Source: Thermaerobacter sp. PB12/4term (GTDB taxonomy: Bacteria > Bacillota > Sulfobacillia > Thermaerobacterales > Thermaerobacteraceae). Taken from it: DNA of 64,000 bases. Below, piece after piece: positions 34,659 to 44,457 of the stretch. A model generated the notes under the pieces. That model ran no database searches and was not told the origin of the DNA. It saw only the letters and a list, made by a program, of their open reading frames with translations. Location of the stretch: assembly GCF_003403315.2 (NCBI RefSeq), contig NZ_CP048407.1, positions 1,674,001-1,738,000 of the forward strand, in the 5' to 3' direction. The stretch's first letter is position 1, and every line of letters begins with the position of its first letter. The translations under genes were made by a program, and so were the position numbers.

Positions 34659-36317
34659 TTACCCGTCCCCCGCGCCGCAGCCGGAGCCTGCACGGCGCCC
34701 GGCCCGGCGCACCTTGCCTTCCGGATCCAGCGGGTAGCGCCCGGTGAAACAGCCCAGGCACAGGGACCCCGCGGACCGGCCGGTGGCCTCCACCACCTGA
34801 TCGAGGGGCAGGAAGGCCAGGGAGTCGGCCCCCACGGCCCGGGCTATGGACTGCGGCGAGCGGCCGGCGGCCAAGAGCTCTTCGGCCCGGCCCGTGTCGA
34901 CGCCGAAGTGGCAGGGGAAGCGGTAGGGTGGGGCGGTGATGCGCAGGTGCACCTCCCGGGCCCCCGCCTCCCGCAGGGCCGTGACCAGCCAGCGGGCGGT
35001 GGTGCCGCGGACCAGGGAGTCGTCGACCAGCACCACCCGCCGCCCCGCCAGGACGCCGGGCACGGGATGGAGCTTGAGGCGCACCGCCTCCTCCCGCTCC
35101 CGCGACCCCGGTCGGATGAAGGTGCGGCCGGTGTACCGGTTCTTCACCAGGCCCAGCTCATGGGGCAGCCCCGCCGCCTCGGCATAGCCCGCCGCGGCGG
35201 GGAGGCTGGAGTCGGGCACCCCCACCACCACGTCGGCGCTGGCGGGGTGGACCCGGGCCAGCCGCCGCCCCAGCTCCTTGCGCACGGCGTACACGCTCCG
35301 GCCGGCGAAGCAGCTGTCGGGCCGGGCGAAGTAGATGTATTCGAAGACGCAGAAGGCCTCCCGGGCAAGGCCGGCCCGGTCCCAGCCGGGCAGGGCGCCG
35401 CGGGCGGGTCCAGCGGCCTCCCCGCAGCCCAGCCACACCCAGCTGCCGGGCGGCAGTTCCTCCTCCACCCGGCCCCCCGCCGTCTCGAGGGCGCAGCTCT
35501 CCGAGGCCACGGCCCAGGCGTCGCCGATGCGGCCCAGGACCAGCGGCCGGATGCCCCAGGGATCGCGGGCCGCCAGGAGCCCGCGGGGTGTCAGGATGAC
35601 CACGGCATACGCTCCGGGCACCGCCGCCAGCGCCTTGAGCAAGGGGGCCGGCGGGCCGCCGGCGGGGTTGGTCCCGCCCGGCCCGGGCGCCGCCGCCGTG
35701 CCGGCCGGCGGCGCCGCCGGCTGGACGGGGCAGGTCCCGGTAAGGGCGCTCCGGGACACGGGCAGGCGCGAGGCCAGGGCCGCGTGCCGCTGGGCGACCC
35801 GGCCGATGACCTCCGAATCGGCCGTGGTGGCCAGGGGGACGCCCAGGCGCTCGAGGACGGCCCGCCAGCGCTCGCCGCCCGCCAGCTGGCCGTTGTGGGC
35901 CAGGGCGAAGTCGCCGCCGAAGAGCAGGGGCTGGGCGTTGCGGGGACCCGGATCGCCGGCGGTGGCGTAGCGAACGTGGCCGATGGCCGCCGTGGCCCCC
36001 TCCCCCAGCCGCGCCAGGTGCGCCGGGCGGCCGAAGACCTGGCCGGCCAGGCCCGGGCCCCGGTGCACCCGCAGCCGCCCCGAGCCGTCCAGGACGGCGA
36101 TCCCCGCGCTCTCCTGCCCGCGGTGCTGAAGGGCCACCAGCGCCCGCACGGTGCACGCCACCGCTTCGGGATGGCCCCAGATGCCGAAGATCCCGCAGGC
36201 CTCCCGGGGGCCGAAGGGCCCGGCCGGGGCCTCGCCACGACTTCCCGTGGGGCTGCCAACCGCCGCATGGCTTTCGCCCGCCGCCGGGGTGCCGCCCGCC
36301 GGCCGGTCTCCCCCCAC
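34659..36317 (-). CDS. purF: Amidophosphoribosyltransferase
   Basis: This enzyme catalyses the committed step of purine synthesis, transferring glutamine ammonia to PRPP. The N-terminal glutaminase begins at CGIFGIWG (catalytic Cys), followed by LQHRGQESAGI and ATAGDPGPRNAQPL. The phosphoribosyltransferase domain has the PRPP loop VVLVDDSLVRGTT. Cys residues in SLCLGCFTG near the C-terminus fit the [4Fe-4S] form. The catalytic Cys is normally freed from a short propeptide; here the N-terminal leader is long and low-complexity. I chose GTG 36317 (GGGGGTG upstream, Cys at about residue 41). A TTG at 36455, overlapping the purL stop as TTGA, would give an 86-residue leader and is a real alternative. 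Confidence 0.92.
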   Translation of the reverse strand: MGGDRPAGGTPAAGESHAAVGSPTGSRGEAPAGPFGPREACGIFGIWGHPEAVACTVRALVALQHRGQESAGIAVLDGSGRLRVHRGPGLAGQVFGRPAHLARLGEGATAAIGHVRYATAGDPGPRNAQPLLFGGDFALAHNGQLAGGERWRAVLERLGVPLATTADSEVIGRVAQRHAALASRLPVSRSALTGTCPVQPAAPPAGTAAAPGPGGTNPAGGPPAPLLKALAAVPGAYAVVILTPRGLLAARDPWGIRPLVLGRIGDAWAVASESCALETAGGRVEEELPPGSWVWLGCGEAAGPARGALPGWDRAGLAREAFCVFEYIYFARPDSCFAGRSVYAVRKELGRRLARVHPASADVVVGVPDSSLPAAAGYAEAAGLPHELGLVKNRYTGRTFIRPGSREREEAVRLKLHPVPGVLAGRRVVLVDDSLVRGTTARWLVTALREAGAREVHLRITAPPYRFPCHFGVDTGRAEELLAAGRSPQSIARAVGADSLAFLPLDQVVEATGRSAGSLCLGCFTGRYPLDPEGKVRRAGRRAGSGCGAGDG

Positions 36318-36451
36318 CGCTACACCCCCACCCGACGCAAGGGAGCCGCTCCCCACCGTACGGCCGCCGCCCGCCACGAGGCCCGCCGCGAGGCCGGCGG
36401 AAAGGCCGCAGGCCGCCGTCGGGGGGCCCGCCGCCGCACGGGAGCCGGCCG

Positions 36452-39160
36452 TCAACCCGCCACTGACTGGGATTCCGGACCGTCCAGCCGGCACGGGAGT
36501 GCCTCCTCCCACAGGGTCCACAGGGAAGCCGCCGGTTCGTCGAGCCACAGCGCGCCGTCCAGCCGGACCCGGATGCGGCCGCCGGGTTCCCCCGTCAGGC
36601 CCAGGGGGTGAAGGGGGACGTGCAGGGCGGCCGCCCGCCGGGCCAGGGCGTCCCATGCCCCCGGCGGGACGGCCACCACTACCCGGGCCGGTCCTTCACC
36701 GAAGAGCAGGGCGTCCCGCCGCGGGGCGGGCGCACCCGGCTGCCGCCGGATGGCGATGTCAAGCCCCAGGGCCGCCCCTTCCGCCGTCTCGCCCGGCGGC
36801 AAGGGGCCGCCGGCAAAGGCCATCTCCACCAGGGTGACCAGCAGCCCGCCCCGGCCGGCCGGGCGGGCGGCCACCACCCAGCCCTGGGCCACCGCCTCCT
36901 GCAGAAGCCGCTGCAGCCGGCGCTGCAGCTCCCACGGCACCTGGGGCAGGGCCGCCTGGTCCCCGCCTAGTGCCACCCGGTCCCCGGGCCGCGGCACCTG
37001 GTCTCCAGACCGTGCCGCCGGGTCCCCGCCGCCCCGGGCCTGAGCCGCATGGCCGGCCAGGCCCGCGGGCCGGTCCGGCGAAGCGCAGGCCGCCCCGCCC
37101 CCCTTCACGTACTCGCTGCCCGCCAGGCGGCCAGCCAGAGGTCCCAGCAGGGCCACCCGGAGCCCCGGTTCGGAGAAGAACCCGGCCGCCCAGCGGCCCG
37201 GCGGGGGAATCACCCCGGCCACGCTCACCGCCACCGTGGGGTCGATGTCGTGCTCGCCCGTGGCGTTGTAGAGGCTGACGTTGCCGCCCGTCACCGGCAG
37301 GTCCAAGGCCCGGCAGGCCGCGGCCATGCCGTCGATCAGGCCGGCCAGCTGGGCGTAGACCGCCGGCCGTCCCGGGTCGCCCAGGTTGAGCCCGTTGGTC
37401 AGGCCGAGGGGAATACCGCCCACACAGCTGGCCCGTAGGGCCGCCTCGGCCACGGCCAGGGCGGCGGCCCGGAAGGGGTCCAGGGCCGCCTGCCGGCCCG
37501 TCCCGGCCATGGCCAGCACCAGCAGCCGGTCGCTGCCCGGTACCTCCAGGACCGCCGCCGGGCCCGCCCCCGGGCGCAGCCGGGTGCGGCCGCCCACCAG
37601 GTGGTCGAACTGGCTGTAGATCCAGCTCTTGCTGGCCAGGGCGGGCGATGCCAGCAGGCGGCGCAGGGTGCCGGCCACGGCCTGGGGGTCACGGAGGTCC
37701 GGGGGCTCCCCCCGGCCGTCCCCGGCCTCACCGGGGTCCAGCCGGCCCGCCGCCGCCCTGGTGACGCCGGGGCCGGCGCCGGGCTGCGGCGGGGCCCACC
37801 CCGGCCATGGACCGGCCGGGGTCTCGGCTGGCTGGGACCCGCCCCACCCCGCCGGGGCACGGTCCCGGCTTCCCGGGAGCACCGCCAGCGCCCCGGCGGC
37901 CACCGGCCCGCCACCGGGCCCGCCATCGCCCCCTCGGTCCTCGCCCGGCAGCCCCTCCCCCGGCGGCCCGTACACCGGCGCCTGGCGGGTCAAGAGGTCG
38001 ACGGGCAGGTCCACCAGCCACCGGCCCCGGTGGCGGGCCCGGAAACGGCCGCCCCGGTCCCCGGCTTCCTCCAGCCGGCCCACCACGGCGGCGGGTAGGC
38101 CCCAGCGCCGGGTCACCCAGCGCAGCCGCGGCAGGTGGGCCGGTTCGACCACCGCCAGCATCCGCTCCTGAGACTCGGAGAGCAGGATGACCTCCGCGGG
38201 GAGGCCCGGCTCCCGCAGGGGCACCCGGTCCAGGTGCAGCGCCGCTCCCGTCCCCGCCCGGGACGCCAGCTCGGCCGCCGCCGCACCCAGGCCGCCGGCC
38301 CCCAGGTCCTGAAAGGCGGCCACCAGGCCTGCTTCCACCAGCTCCAGGCACGCTTCGATCAGCACTTTGCCGGCAAAGGGGTCGCCCACCTGCACCGCGG
38401 GCCGCCGGCCGGCGGCGTCGCCGGGGCCCAGGCTCGCCGAGGCGAAGGTGGCGCCATGGACGCCGTCGGCCCCGGTGGGCGGGCCGATAAGCACCAGCCG
38501 CGCACCGGGCCCTGCCGCCACGCCCTTGAGCAGCCGCTGGGCCGGCGCCACCCCGGCGCAGAGCACGTTGACCAGCGGGTTCGTCCGGTACCCCGGCTCG
38601 AACAGGACCCGGCCGCCCACCACCGGCACCCCGGTGCAGTTGCCGTAGGCGGCGATGCCCGCCACCACGCCCCGGACCAGCCGGCGGTCCCGGTCATCGC
38701 GGGGCTCCGCGAAGCAGAGAAAGTCCATCAGGGCGACGGGCCGGGCCCCGGCGGCCAGCACATCGCGCAGGATCCCGCCCACGCCCGTGGCGGCGCCCTG
38801 GAAGGGTTCCACGAAGGACGGGTGGTTGTGGGACTCGATGCGGAAGACCACCGCCGTCCCGTCGCCCAGGTCGACGGCGCCGGCGTTCTCCCCGGGCCCG
38901 AGCAGCACCTGGGACCCGCGGGTGGGAAGCCGGCGGAGCAGCGGCCGGGAGTGCTTGTAGGCGCAGTGCTCCGACCAGAGGACGCCGATCAGGCCGAGTT
39001 CGGCGGGACCGGGTTCCCGGCCGAGCAGCTGCAGGACCCGCCGGTACTCGGCGGCGGTCAGGCCGGCCGCCTGCCAGGGTTCCGCGGGCCGGCCCGCCGG
39101 ACGGTCCGTGAGGTCCTGGGACGTCTGGGGTTCGGATCGGGGTTCGGATTGACGGACCAT
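36452..39160 (-). CDS. purL: Phosphoribosylformylglycinamidine synthase II
   Basis: This 902-residue small-type PurL is the catalytic subunit of FGAM synthase and works with PurQ and PurS. Motifs: LIGVLWSEHCAYKHSRPLL, FRIESHNHPSFVEPFQGAATG, QDLGAGGLG, LLSESQERML and VTGGNVSLYN. The usual length is about 730. The excess comes from a 90-residue Gly/Pro insert after ARQAPVYGPPG and a second insert of four 7-residue repeats (GDPAARS-type) near 36958-37031. I chose ATG 39160 because GGGGGGTGAG lies 5 nt upstream; a GTG at 39169 overlaps the purQ stop. Confidence 0.95.
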   Translation of the reverse strand: MVRQSEPRSEPQTSQDLTDRPAGRPAEPWQAAGLTAAEYRRVLQLLGREPGPAELGLIGVLWSEHCAYKHSRPLLRRLPTRGSQVLLGPGENAGAVDLGDGTAVVFRIESHNHPSFVEPFQGAATGVGGILRDVLAAGARPVALMDFLCFAEPRDDRDRRLVRGVVAGIAAYGNCTGVPVVGGRVLFEPGYRTNPLVNVLCAGVAPAQRLLKGVAAGPGARLVLIGPPTGADGVHGATFASASLGPGDAAGRRPAVQVGDPFAGKVLIEACLELVEAGLVAAFQDLGAGGLGAAAAELASRAGTGAALHLDRVPLREPGLPAEVILLSESQERMLAVVEPAHLPRLRWVTRRWGLPAAVVGRLEEAGDRGGRFRARHRGRWLVDLPVDLLTRQAPVYGPPGEGLPGEDRGGDGGPGGGPVAAGALAVLPGSRDRAPAGWGGSQPAETPAGPWPGWAPPQPGAGPGVTRAAAGRLDPGEAGDGRGEPPDLRDPQAVAGTLRRLLASPALASKSWIYSQFDHLVGGRTRLRPGAGPAAVLEVPGSDRLLVLAMAGTGRQAALDPFRAAALAVAEAALRASCVGGIPLGLTNGLNLGDPGRPAVYAQLAGLIDGMAAACRALDLPVTGGNVSLYNATGEHDIDPTVAVSVAGVIPPPGRWAAGFFSEPGLRVALLGPLAGRLAGSEYVKGGGAACASPDRPAGLAGHAAQARGGGDPAARSGDQVPRPGDRVALGGDQAALPQVPWELQRRLQRLLQEAVAQGWVVAARPAGRGGLLVTLVEMAFAGGPLPPGETAEGAALGLDIAIRRQPGAPAPRRDALLFGEGPARVVVAVPPGAWDALARRAAALHVPLHPLGLTGEPGGRIRVRLDGALWLDEPAASLWTLWEEALPCRLDGPESQSVAG
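36958..37031 (-). repeat. 21-bp tandem repeat inside purL
   Basis: Three full 21-bp units plus a partial fourth encode a degenerate 7-residue repeat (GGDPAAR, SGDQVPR, PGDRVAL, GGDQAAL on the minus strand). The units keep the frame, so they lengthen a surface loop of PurL without breaking the gene. Confidence 0.75.
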
Positions 39161-39165
39161 CGCTC

Positions 39166-40314
<1,149 letters not shown>

Positions 40315-40391
40315 CGGCGATCCCCCATTCCCTGCGAGTCGCCCGCGTCCGGCCCGGAGCGAAGGTTCCTCCGGCCCGGATCGCAGGTGCC

Positions 40392-41009
40392 CTAGGCGCC
40401 GCGATCGGCGCCATGCTCCGCCGACACCCCGGCGGCGGCCGGGTCGAGGCCCCCTTCCACCCGCACCCGGTACACCTCCAGCACCGGGTTGGCCAGGAGC
40501 CGCTCGGCCATGGCCCGGGCCTGCTCCGCCGCCTCGCCCGCGTCCCGCGCCGCCAGGTCCAGCTCAATGCGCTTGCCCACCCGGACCGCGGCCACGCCCG
40601 GGTAACCGAGGGCCTGAAGGGCCGAGCGCACCGCCTCCCCCTGGGCATCCAGCGCCCCGGGGCGCAGGTTCACCTCCACCACCACCCGGAAGAACCGGCG
40701 CCCTGCCGGCCTCACGCCGGGGGCGGGCACGCCGAGGGGAGACCCTGGATCACCGCTTGTCGCCGCGATCGCGGCCCGGCCTTTCTCTCTCGACCGTCCC
40801 CGGGCCGGTTTCCCCTGCGGCCGGAGGGCTTCGCCCTGGCCGGACTTGCGGGAAGCCCCCGACGCCGGGTTGCCGCCGGTCCCCGAAGGCACCCGGCCTG
40901 CCACCGAGCGTCCGTGCCGGCCCGGAACGGGGGCCGCCGCCCCGGCGCCGTCCCGGGCCGGGCCGCGGCCCGCCGCCAGGCCTTCGCCGGCCTCGCACAG
41001 GCGACTCAT
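40392..41009 (-). CDS. purS: FGAM synthase subunit PurS with a long N-terminal extension
   Basis: PurS bridges PurQ and PurL in the small-type FGAM synthase and is normally about 80 residues. Here the PurS domain is the last 85 residues (RVVVEVNLRPGALDAQG, LGYPGVAAVRVGKRIEL, LLANPVLEVYRV). It is preceded by about 120 residues rich in Gly, Arg, Pro and Ala. The ATG at 41009 is convincing because it overlaps the purC stop as ATGA and has GGAGGGAC upstream. No downstream start has a ribosome site. Whether the extension is removed or functional is unknown. Confidence 0.85.
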   Translation of the reverse strand: MSRLCEAGEGLAAGRGPARDGAGAAAPVPGRHGRSVAGRVPSGTGGNPASGASRKSGQGEALRPQGKPARGRSREKGRAAIAATSGDPGSPLGVPAPGVRPAGRRFFRVVVEVNLRPGALDAQGEAVRSALQALGYPGVAAVRVGKRIELDLAARDAGEAAEQARAMAERLLANPVLEVYRVRVEGGLDPAAAGVSAEHGADRGA

Positions 41010-41920
41010 CGCTGTCCCTCCAGCCGCCGCCACACCTCGGCGTAGGCGCCGGCCACGCCGCCCAGGTCCTGCCGGAAACGGTCCTTGTCCAGGGGCTCGC
41101 CCGTGACCCGGTCCCAAAGGCGGCAGGTGTCGGGGGAAATCTCGTCCGCCAGCAGTAAGGTGGAACCCGGCCCCGGGGTGCCCCGCGAGCCGGTGCCCGG
41201 GGCGGACCCGCCGCCCCCGTCCTGGCCCGGCGCGGGGCCGGTGCTCGGACCGGAGGGACCGGTCCCAGGTTCCGTGGGCGGGACCGCCCCCGCGCCTTCA
41301 GCCGGCACGGCGGCGGGGGCGGCGGCCGGCGGAGACGCCGGGGTCCATGCCCGCCCGAACTCCAGCTTGAAGTCGACCAGCACCAGATCGCGCTCCAGCA
41401 GGTAGGAGCGCAGCACGCGGTTCACGGTCAGGGCCATGGCCTCGATGCGGTCCACTTCCTCCGCGGTCGCCAGCCCCAGCAACCGGACGTGGTCGCGGTT
41501 GATCAGGGGATCGCCCAGATCGTCCCGCTTGTAGTAGAGCTCGGTGACCGGTTCGTCCAGCACGCGGCCCGGCTCCAGCCCCAGGCGGCGGGCCAGGCTG
41601 CCGGCCACCACGTTGCGTACCACCACCTCCAGCGGGATGATCTCCACCCGCCGGCACAGGAGCTCCCGCTCGCCCGCCTCGGCCACCAGGTGGGTGGGAA
41701 CGCCGGCCGCCTCCACCACCCGCAAGAGGTGGGCGCTGATGCGGGCGTTGAGGCGTCCCTTGTCCCCGATGGTGCCGCGCTTGCGCCCGTCAAAGGCGGT
41801 GGCATCGTCTTTGAAGTAGATCCGCACCAGCCCCGGATCCGGGGTGGCAAAGACGACCTTGGCCTTTCCCTCGTAGAGCCGCTCCCCGCGCGGGGGCAGG
41901 GCCGGTTCCGCCATCGCCAC
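41006..41920 (-). CDS. purC: Phosphoribosylaminoimidazole-succinocarboxamide synthase
   Basis: This 304-residue ATP-dependent SAICAR synthase has LYEGKAKVVF, FKDDATAFDGRKRG, VVRNVVAGSLARR, DLVLVDFKLEFGR and LLADEISPDTCRLWD. Family length is about 240. A Pro/Ala/Gly-rich insert of about 65 residues sits exactly between LKLEFGR-equivalent and LLADEIS, where other PurC proteins have a few-residue turn. The GTG at 41920 follows GGGAGGGGAG; an ATG two codons later is possible. It overlaps purS. Confidence 0.95.
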   Translation of the reverse strand: MAMAEPALPPRGERLYEGKAKVVFATPDPGLVRIYFKDDATAFDGRKRGTIGDKGRLNARISAHLLRVVEAAGVPTHLVAEAGERELLCRRVEIIPLEVVVRNVVAGSLARRLGLEPGRVLDEPVTELYYKRDDLGDPLINRDHVRLLGLATAEEVDRIEAMALTVNRVLRSYLLERDLVLVDFKLEFGRAWTPASPPAAAPAAVPAEGAGAVPPTEPGTGPSGPSTGPAPGQDGGGGSAPGTGSRGTPGPGSTLLLADEISPDTCRLWDRVTGEPLDKDRFRQDLGGVAGAYAEVWRRLEGQR

Positions 41921-41947
41921 GGCTGCTCCCCTCCCTGAAAAGCCGCG

Positions 41948-43258
41948 TCAGCCGTCCTCGCCGGGCTCCAGGCCGGCCCGGCGAAAGATGAAATCCACGT
42001 GGCGCAGGTCGTCCCGGGGGTCGAACAGGGCCTCGATCTCGCCGGGCGCCAGGACCCGCCGGATCCGGGGGTCGGCGGCCACCAGCTGCCGGAAGGGCGC
42101 CTCCCCCTGCCAGCCCCGCATGGCCAGCTCCTGGACGATGGCGTACGCCTCCTCCCGGCGCAGGCCGCGTTCGACCAGCGCCAGCAGCACCCGCTGGGAG
42201 TAGATCAGGCCGCCGGTCCGCTCCAGGTTGGCCGCCATGGCCTCGGGATAGACGTGCAGGTCGCGGACGATCTCCGCCAGCAGGGCCGTCATGTAATCGG
42301 CCAGGATCAGGGCGTCGGGCAGGATGATGCGCTCCACCGAAGAGTGGGAGATGTCCCGCTCGTGCCAGAGGGCCTGGTTTTCCAGGGCGCTGACCAGGTA
42401 ACCGCGGAGGACCCGGGCCAGGCCGGAGATGCGCTCGCACTTCTCGGGGTTGCGCTTGTGGGGCATGGCCGAGGAGCCCTTCTGGCCGGCGCGGAAGGGC
42501 TCTTCCACCTCGCGCACCTCGGTCCGCTGGAGGTGGCGGATTTCCACGGCCATCTTGTCGTAGGTGCCGGCCAGGATGGCCAGGGCGGCCAGGAGCTCGG
42601 CATGGCGGTCCCGGGCCACGATCTGGCTGGAGACCGTCTCGGGCTCCAGGCCCAGGCGGCGGCATACGTAGGCTTCCACCCGCGGGTCGACCCGCGCGTA
42701 GGTGCCCACGGCCCCTGAGATCTTGCCCACCGCCACGGTGCGGCGGGCCCGCTCCAGGCGCTCCAGGTTGCGCCCCAGCTCGGCGTACCACAGGGCAAGC
42801 TTCAGGCCGAAGGTGATGGGTTCGGCGTGGACGCCGTGGGTGCGGCCGATCATCACCGTGTACTTGTGGCGCCGGGCCTGCTCCCCCACCGCCTGGCGCA
42901 GCGCCCGCACCTCGCCGCGCAGCAGGTCCACGGCCTGGACAAGGTTGACGGCCAGGGCCGTGTCGACCACATCGGAGGAGGTCAGGCCGTAGTGGACCCA
43001 GCGGGCGTCGTCGCCCACCTGCTCGGCGATGGCCGTGGTGAAGGCGATGACGTCGTGGTGCACCTGGCGCTCGATGGCCAGGATACGGTCGACGTCGATG
43101 CGGGCCCGCTGCCGGATGCGGGCCGCGGTGCCGCGGGGCACGGTGCCCAGCTCCTCCCAGGCCTCGACGGCCAGGAGCTCCACCTCCAGCCAGGTGGCGT
43201 ACTTGTGCTCCAGGGTCCAGAGGCGGCCCATGGCGGGCCGGGTGTAGCGCTCGATCAT
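41948..43258 (-). CDS. purB: Adenylosuccinate lyase
   Basis: This 436-residue lyase acts twice in purine synthesis, splitting SAICAR and adenylosuccinate. It has the fumarase/ASL signature SSAMPHKRNPEKCERIS, the N-terminal YTRPAMGRLW block, and HYGLTSSDVVDTA. The ATG at 43258 overlaps the purE stop as ATGA. The length is normal and no low-complexity insert is present, unlike several neighbours. Confidence 0.97.
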   Translation of the reverse strand: MIERYTRPAMGRLWTLEHKYATWLEVELLAVEAWEELGTVPRGTAARIRQRARIDVDRILAIERQVHHDVIAFTTAIAEQVGDDARWVHYGLTSSDVVDTALAVNLVQAVDLLRGEVRALRQAVGEQARRHKYTVMIGRTHGVHAEPITFGLKLALWYAELGRNLERLERARRTVAVGKISGAVGTYARVDPRVEAYVCRRLGLEPETVSSQIVARDRHAELLAALAILAGTYDKMAVEIRHLQRTEVREVEEPFRAGQKGSSAMPHKRNPEKCERISGLARVLRGYLVSALENQALWHERDISHSSVERIILPDALILADYMTALLAEIVRDLHVYPEAMAANLERTGGLIYSQRVLLALVERGLRREEAYAIVQELAMRGWQGEAPFRQLVAADPRIRRVLAPGEIEALFDPRDDLRHVDFIFRRAGLEPGEDG

Positions 43259-43983
43259 GAGGCCACCGCCTGCCCTCCCGGCGTGGCCAGCCCGCCGCCG
43301 GACCGGGGCTGGGGCTGGCCCTCGGGCTGCGGCTCGGGCCCAGGACGGCGCTGCGCATGAGACGGGGGGTGGGGCACCGGCCGGGCCGGAGGCGGCGACG
43401 GGGGCTCGGAGGCCTGCCGAGGTTGGGCCGTGGCCCTCCCCAGCTCGGCCTGCAGCCGCCGGTCGGCCTCCTCCACCCGGGCCTGCATGCGCTGCCGGTA
43501 GGCCTCCAGGCGCCGGCGCAGCTGGGGATCCTTAAGGGCCAGGATGCGGGCCGCCAGCAGGGCGGCATTGGCCGCACCGTCCAGGGCGACGGTGGCCACC
43601 GGCACGCCCCGCGGCATCTGGGCCGTGGCCAGCAGGGCGTCCAGGCCCCCGGCTGCGCCGCCCTTGAGGGGCACGCCGACCACCGGCAGGAGGGTATGGG
43701 ACGCCACCACGCCGGCCAGGTGGGCGGCGCTGCCCGCCGCGGCGATCAGGACCTCCAGGCCTCGCTCGGAAGCCGTGGTGGCGTAGTGGGCTACGCGCTC
43801 GGGGGTACGGTGGGCCGAGGCGACGGTGGCCTCGAAGGGGATGTCCAGCTCCTGCAGAACGGCGAAGGCCTCGCGAAGGGTGGGCAGGTCCGAATCGCTG
43901 CCCATCAGGATGCCGACCCGGGGCGCGGCGGCCCGCCCGCCCAGGGCTTCGGCCGGGCTGCCCGCCGGTTCGTCCCGTTCCAC
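43255..43983 (-). CDS. purE: N5-CAIR mutase (PurE class I)
   Basis: This 242-residue PurE has MGSDSDLPTL, ASAHRTPERV, AGSAAHLAG, LPVVGVPLKGG and TAQMPRGVPVATVA. These are class I features, not the animal/spirochaete class II type. The last 75 residues are a Pro/Gln/Gly-rich tail. I chose GTG 43983 for its GGGGAGGGA site; an ATG at 44028 sits inside the CCGAAC palindrome and lacks a site. It is the first gene of the operon. No purK follows, so N5-CAIR supply is unexplained in this window. Confidence 0.94.
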   Translation of the reverse strand: MERDEPAGSPAEALGGRAAAPRVGILMGSDSDLPTLREAFAVLQELDIPFEATVASAHRTPERVAHYATTASERGLEVLIAAAGSAAHLAGVVASHTLLPVVGVPLKGGAAGGLDALLATAQMPRGVPVATVALDGAANAALLAARILALKDPQLRRRLEAYRQRMQARVEEADRRLQAELGRATAQPRQASEPPSPPPARPVPHPPSHAQRRPGPEPQPEGQPQPRSGGGLATPGGQAVAS

Positions 43984-44020
43984 GGTGATCCCTCCCCGGT
44001 ACGTGGATGGCAACGGGTTG

Positions 44021-44035
44021 CCGAACATTGTTCGG
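44021..44035 (-). promoter_or_regulatory. CCGAAC palindrome in the pur leader
   Basis: CCGAACATTGTTCGG is a perfect 15-nt palindrome with PurBox-like CCGAAC cores in both orientations. It lies about 27-41 nt downstream of the predicted start point of the pur operon. It may be an extra PurR contact site. Confidence 0.45.
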
Positions 44036-44068
44036 TTCTAAGGTGGGTACGTTCCTCGTCCATCTCCC

Positions 44069-44097
44069 ATTTCAAGCGGATCATTATCGAATGTCAA
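44069..44097 (-). promoter_or_regulatory. Sigma-A promoter of the pur operon
   Basis: On the minus strand TTGACA (44097-44092) is separated by 17 nt from TGAAAT (44074-44069). The -35 is a perfect consensus and the -10 matches 4 of 6. The predicted start is near 44062, giving a leader of about 80 nt before purE. Confidence 0.75.
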
Positions 44098-44130
44098 TCC
44101 CGCATTGTCGGGAAGAACGTTCGGATAATG
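44083..44130 (-). promoter_or_regulatory. Inverted PurBox pair over the pur promoter
   Basis: CATTATCCGAACGTTC on the minus strand (44130-44115) closely fits the PurR box AWWWCCGAACWWT. An opposing, weaker box ATTATCGAATGTC lies on the plus strand (44083-44095) about 20 nt away and overlaps the promoter spacer. This inverted arrangement resembles the B. subtilis PurR control region; purR itself is not in the window. Confidence 0.55.
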
Positions 44131-44457
44131 GCGGAGGGCGGGACGGCAGGAGCCCTGCGGCCGCCCGGGGAACCCTGGGAAAGGGAGCCGCCCGCCGCCC
44201 ACCCTGCACGCTACGGGGACGGCCCCCGGCGGAGCGGCCGCCGCCCGGCGCGACCCGTGCGGCCGGGCGGTCCTGGGGCAAGGCGCCGCCCGGGTGGCGC
44301 CAGTCGCCAGGGGGCCGCCGGCGTTCAACCGGCATTCGGCAGGCGCCTTTCGCCCCGGGGATCACCGGGCCCAGGGGCCGCCCGTCCCTGCCCCGGACCA
44401 CCCCGCGCAGGGCGATGCCCCCGGGGCGCCCTGCACCGCAAGGAGGAGGTAGGTGCC
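44131..44457. other. GC-rich gap between pur control region and the ABM protein gene
   Basis: No gene, RNA or promoter was recognised. It ends with the strong AAGGAGGAGGT ribosome site (44440-44450) of the next gene. Confidence 0.4.

Noticed and set aside
44040-44100. Purine riboswitch before purE
   Set aside because: The AT-rich leader was checked for the conserved purine aptamer loops; only the promoter and PurBox-like repeats are present.
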